NCBI GenBank assembly: GCA_024635885.1
Contig: JAGXIA010000063.1
Location: 1-9,666 of the forward strand
Direction of reading: 5' to 3'
Length of the DNA stretch: 9,666 bases
DNA from: Helicobacteraceae bacterium
GTDB taxonomy: Bacteria > Campylobacterota > Campylobacteria > Campylobacterales > Sulfurimonadaceae
A program made the translations under genes and the position numbers. How positions within the stretch are numbered: the stretch's first letter is position 1; the number at the start of each line of letters is the position of its first letter. The notes beneath the pieces are model-generated. The model was given only the letters and a program-made list of their open reading frames with translations. It made no database searches and was not told the DNA's origin. This document shows positions 7,213 to 9,666 of this stretch, one piece after another.

Positions 7213-8804
7213 GCTTTAACCTCAAATCCAACATCTATTGTCTCGGAATTATTTTCATAAGGTGAGGGAGTATTTTTTTTAGAAGCATCAAAAATACGTA
7301 TCTCTCGAGGTGTTATTTGAGAGTCTATAAGCGCACGACGAAGTAAGCCAATATTCTCTTTTATAATATTTTTGAAATCATTGTTATCTGAGTGTATTTG
7401 TATATTAATCTGGTTTTTTTCATAGAGAACAAGTCTGAGTTTTAGCTCTCCATACTCTTTGAGTTTTAAGTCAATGTCACAATAAAACTTATCTTCTTTG
7501 TCTTTTTTGATCTTAATATTTCCCTCTTCAAATTGCTCCCATGAAAATGGCAGGTAAAGAGAAGAAGAGTTCGAGAGGTGAGAAACAAGTTGAAAGTAGT
7601 CTATTTGAAGAGATAGTTTATCTATATTTTTGAGTAATTCTGTTTGATTTGGGTGGGATGATTTAGCAATTTCATCACCGGCTTTTAAGAGTACTGACTT
7701 TAAATCTTGAGAGAGCAACTCTTTCACATTCTGCCCAGCTTCTAACTTTTGGGGGCTGGTAAAAGGTTCTAATTTATTTGCCAAAGAAGCTGTCTCTTTA
7801 GAAAAAACAGGGTCAGCTTTTTGTATTAAAGTTTTTAAAGACTCAACAAGATTACGAACTTCTTGAGGTGTTTTGTTTGTAAGTAAAGCATCTAAAACTG
7901 TTTTTGAAGTTGTTGGACTTTGTTCAATGACTTTAAGAGAGTCTATAATTTTAACAAGTGCATCAAGTAAGCCTTTTGCCTCAGGTATTTTACTTTGTGT
8001 TAGTTGGGTGCTTAATTGTTGCAGTGCTTCTTGAAGAGGTGCAAGCTTAAAATTTTCACTACTTAAGATCTTTGGACTCACTAAATATTCTACTTTCGTT
8101 AGCTGTGAGTCTAGACCTTTGCCAGTAAGAGTGTCAGCGCCTTTTAGATGCTCCTGCAGTTTAGATAAAACAGTTTCAACACCTTTTGCAAGCTGTTTTA
8201 ATGTGCCTAAATCTTCTTTTTGTGTTTGTGTTAGAGCTGTGTTTGATGCCTCTTTTAGAATTGGATTGCTAAGTAATTCTTGTATATTTTTACTTAGCAT
8301 TTTTACGGTAAAAATATCACTCTTTGCAATATTTTTGTCTAAAGAGATGAGCAACTCCTTAACTTGAAGTTGGGGATTTTGTACATTTTTTAATTTTGAT
8401 TCTAAAAAGACACCGGAGTTCTCGAGTTTTTGTTTTAAAACAGGCTCACTAAGCTCTTTCATATCTATAAGAAAACTTTTTAAAGTATCTGTAATTGGTA
8501 AAGGATTTTTGTCTGTTTTTAAAGTACTGAGTAAATCTTTAATAGTTGTAGAAACATTGCCAAGTTCTTTAAGAGTAGGGTTGTTTTTTACAAGATTTAA
8601 AAGAGTTTTATCGTTCTGAGAACTTTGGGCACTCTCTTTTAGAAGAGAATTTAAAATAGACTTTAAGTCTTTGTCTTTAGAGATACTCGCCAGTTCTGTT
8701 GTGCTAGCCTGTTCTACAACAAGAGCCAAAGCTTTATTTGTATTTGGCATGAGAACATCAAGCTGTTTACTTGTGGACAAATTTATCATTCTAAAGTATA
8801 TCAT
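7209..8804 (-). CDS. FliK-like protein (flagellar hook-length control family, YlqG-type)
   Basis: This 531-residue cytoplasmic or exported protein has no signal peptide. Residues 1-390 are low-complexity and helical, rich in Leu, Lys, Ser, Thr and Gln and poor in aromatics, as in FliK rulers. They include SGVFLESKL (130-138), a motif I associate with FliK-like proteins of this group. About 398-508 resembles the compact FliK C-terminal (Flg_hook) domain: LYLPFSWEQFEEGNIKIKK, then CDIDLKLKEYGELKLRLVLYEKNQINIQI, and a helix FKNIIKENIGLLRRALIDSQI ending in an I-R-I-F strand. That domain in FliK contacts FlhB to switch export specificity, and here the next gene encodes an FlhB C-domain, which strongly supports the call. 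The start is uncertain: ATG 8804 and ATG 8789 (Met6) are both possible and neither has a clear Shine-Dalgarno site. Whether this is the main FliK or a second copy cannot be decided from the window. Confidence 0.8.
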   Translation of the reverse strand: MIYFRMINLSTSKQLDVLMPNTNKALALVVEQASTTELASISKDKDLKSILNSLLKESAQSSQNDKTLLNLVKNNPTLKELGNVSTTIKDLLSTLKTDKNPLPITDTLKSFLIDMKELSEPVLKQKLENSGVFLESKLKNVQNPQLQVKELLISLDKNIAKSDIFTVKMLSKNIQELLSNPILKEASNTALTQTQKEDLGTLKQLAKGVETVLSKLQEHLKGADTLTGKGLDSQLTKVEYLVSPKILSSENFKLAPLQEALQQLSTQLTQSKIPEAKGLLDALVKIIDSLKVIEQSPTTSKTVLDALLTNKTPQEVRNLVESLKTLIQKADPVFSKETASLANKLEPFTSPQKLEAGQNVKELLSQDLKSVLLKAGDEIAKSSHPNQTELLKNIDKLSLQIDYFQLVSHLSNSSSLYLPFSWEQFEEGNIKIKKDKEDKFYCDIDLKLKEYGELKLRLVLYEKNQINIQIHSDNNDFKNIIKENIGLLRRALIDSQITPREIRIFDASKKNTPSPYENNSETIDVGFEVKA

Positions 8805-8825
8805 GTATAGAGTAAAAATAAAATC

Positions 8826-8842
8826 AGGGAATAAAGTTTGCT
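8826..8842 (+). promoter_or_regulatory. Sigma-54 (RpoN) -24/-12 promoter candidate
   Basis: GG at 8828-8829 and GC at 8840-8841 are separated by exactly 10 bases, within AGGGAATAAAGTTTGCT. Against the consensus TGGCAC-N5-TTGCW, the GG, the A of CAC, all of TTGC and the final W match; the leading T and both C positions of CAC do not. With C8841 at -12, transcription would begin near 8853, leaving a 20-base leader that contains the ribosome binding site. In Campylobacterota, RpoN with FlgR drives middle flagellar genes, so this would put the downstream gene in that regulon. Both the spacing and the placement fit. Confirmation needs a mapped transcript start. Confidence 0.6.
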
Positions 8843-8860
8843 AGTTTATATAACTTATTT

Positions 8861-8868
8861 AAAGGGGA
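8861..8868 (+). promoter_or_regulatory. Strong ribosome binding site fixing the start at 8873
   Basis: AAAGGGGA, the strongest Shine-Dalgarno match in the window, ends 4 bases before the ATG at 8873 (5 bases from the last G). It decides the start of the EF-hand-type protein. Confidence 0.75.
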
Positions 8869-8872
8869 AATT

Positions 8873-9666
8873 ATGAAAATAGAGAACTTCGCACTGGATA
8901 TGCACTCTGAATCTTTTAAGAGCAGCAGTACAACAATAACGAGTTTTGTAACTGAACTCGATACCCAAAAAACTAAACGGCTTCAAGAGCTTGAAGCCGT
9001 ACAAGAACAGGTGGAATTTGGTAAACGACTCAAATATGAAATGTTTCAACATCTTATGTTTTCGCTTGATTCAAAAAATTTTAAATTTAAAAGTTTAGCT
9101 GGGCAGGAGTTAAACATTGGGGAACTTAAAAGCCGTGAAGTCAGTATTCACAGGGAGTATAAAGAGTCGCAAAAATTGGATGTAAGTATGAGTGGCTTTA
9201 TTCAGACAAACAGTAAAAGAATCGAGCTCAATATGGATATTTCAATGTCTTACTCTTTTGCCTCAGAACATCAAATTTTACGACAACAGTTTTTTGACCC
9301 TTTAGTTCTGAATTTCGATGGAGAACTTCCTGGTCTTGATACTCAAAAATTCTCTTTTGATATTGATAATGATGGTAAAAGTGATCAAATATCAATGCTC
9401 AAAAGCGGAAGCGGTTTTTTAGCACTCGACAAAAATGGAAATAACACTGTTGATGAGGGTAGTGAACTCTTCGGTACACTAAACGGTAATGGTTTCAGTG
9501 ATTTAAAACGCTATGACAGTGATGGAAATAACTGGATAGATGAGAATGACCCTATTTTAAAAGATCTTCGTATCTGGATAAAAAGTAAAGATAAAGATGA
9601 GCTATTAGCGCTTGGCGAACTGGGAATAGGAGCCATTTATCTGGGGAATACTAAAGGTCAGTTTGA
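8873..9666 (+). CDS. EF-hand-type calcium-binding protein without signal peptide, 3' end outside the window
   Basis: The frame is open from ATG 8873 to the window end (264 complete codons), with no stop reached. There is no signal peptide or membrane segment. Residues 1-25 are Ser/Thr-rich, and about 28-62 look like a charged amphipathic helix or coiled coil. Residues 63-140 are of mixed composition and unrecognised. From about 142 the protein follows a pattern I recognise from conserved EF-hand/VCBS-annotated proteins of many Proteobacteria: DPLVLNFDGE, then Ca-loop-like DIDNDGKSDQIS (163-174), GSGFLALDKNGNNTVDEGSELFG with a loop at 186-198, GNGFSDLKRYDSDGNNWIDENDP with a loop at 215-226, then LRIWIKSKDKDELLALGELGIGAIYLG. 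Asp/Asn at loop positions 1, 3, 5 and 9 are present in all three. A sigma-54-type promoter and a strong ribosome binding site precede it, and it diverges from the FliK-like gene. Function is unknown; a motility- or surface-related role is inference from the promoter and neighbours. Confidence 0.85.
   Translation, partial: MKIENFALDMHSESFKSSSTTITSFVTELDTQKTKRLQELEAVQEQVEFGKRLKYEMFQHLMFSLDSKNFKFKSLAGQELNIGELKSREVSIHREYKESQKLDVSMSGFIQTNSKRIELNMDISMSYSFASEHQILRQQFFDPLVLNFDGELPGLDTQKFSFDIDNDGKSDQISMLKSGSGFLALDKNGNNTVDEGSELFGTLNGNGFSDLKRYDSDGNNWIDENDPILKDLRIWIKSKDKDELLALGELGIGAIYLGNTKGQF

Noticed and set aside
8119..8367. Plus-strand open frame inside the FliK-like gene
   Set aside because: It is opposite the low-complexity FliK-like region, Cys/Ser/Phe-rich as expected for an antisense frame, with no start signal.
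8855..9052. Minus-strand open frame (65 codons) over the start of the EF-hand-type gene
   Set aside because: The plus-strand frame has a strong ribosome binding site, a promoter match and family-like motifs; the minus frame has none of these.
1..9666. Mobile element, phage, defence island or CRISPR array
   Set aside because: I saw no transposase, integrase, terminal repeats, direct-repeat array or tRNA gene. Composition looks even across the window by eye.

Overview
The window looks like chromosomal DNA from a flagellated member of the Campylobacterota (Epsilonproteobacteria), most likely a Sulfurimonas-type environmental lineage. This is inferred from the low GC content, the A/T-rich codon use, the short gene spacing, a stand-alone FlhB C-terminal protein of the kind known as FlhX in Helicobacter, and a sigma-54-like promoter next to flagellar-type genes. 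No marker fixes the genus. The window is almost fully coding. There are no RNA genes, insertion sequences, CRISPR arrays or gene-free stretches over about 80 bases.

Layout: (1) 1-2295, +, the 3' part of polA (DNA polymerase I). The first ~140 codons lie outside the window, and the proofreading and polymerase active sites are intact. (2) 2287-3600, -, a MATE-family multidrug/Na+ antiporter that overlaps the polA end tail-to-tail by 9 bases. (3) 3680-4699, +, a Tas-like aldo/keto reductase, divergent from the MATE gene across a 79-base spacer. (4) 4722-6887, -, a soluble GAF-PAS-GGDEF-EAL protein whose GGDEF domain has lost its signature and a metal-binding Asp, while the EAL catalytic set is complete. 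It is probably a c-di-GMP phosphodiesterase. (5) 6955-7212, -, a stand-alone FlhB cytoplasmic-domain protein (FlhX/FhlB/YlqH). (6) 7209-8804, -, a FliK-like protein whose stop overlaps the flhX start as ATGA. (7) 8873 to the window end, +, the start of a leaderless EF-hand-type calcium-binding protein, preceded by a good sigma-54 -24/-12 match and a strong ribosome binding site.

The left half is ordinary housekeeping and accessory sequence. The right half (4.7-9.67 kb) is the part worth attention. A FliK-like/FlhB-C pair (the same pairing as Bacillus ylqG-ylqH) is followed on the same strand by a c-di-GMP phosphodiesterase, and is flanked on the other side by a sigma-54-type gene for a Ca-binding protein without a signal peptide. 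An inferred theme is an auxiliary flagellar export-switching module together with motility/attachment signalling. The connection is suggested by gene order and promoter type only; nothing in the sequence proves that these proteins work together.
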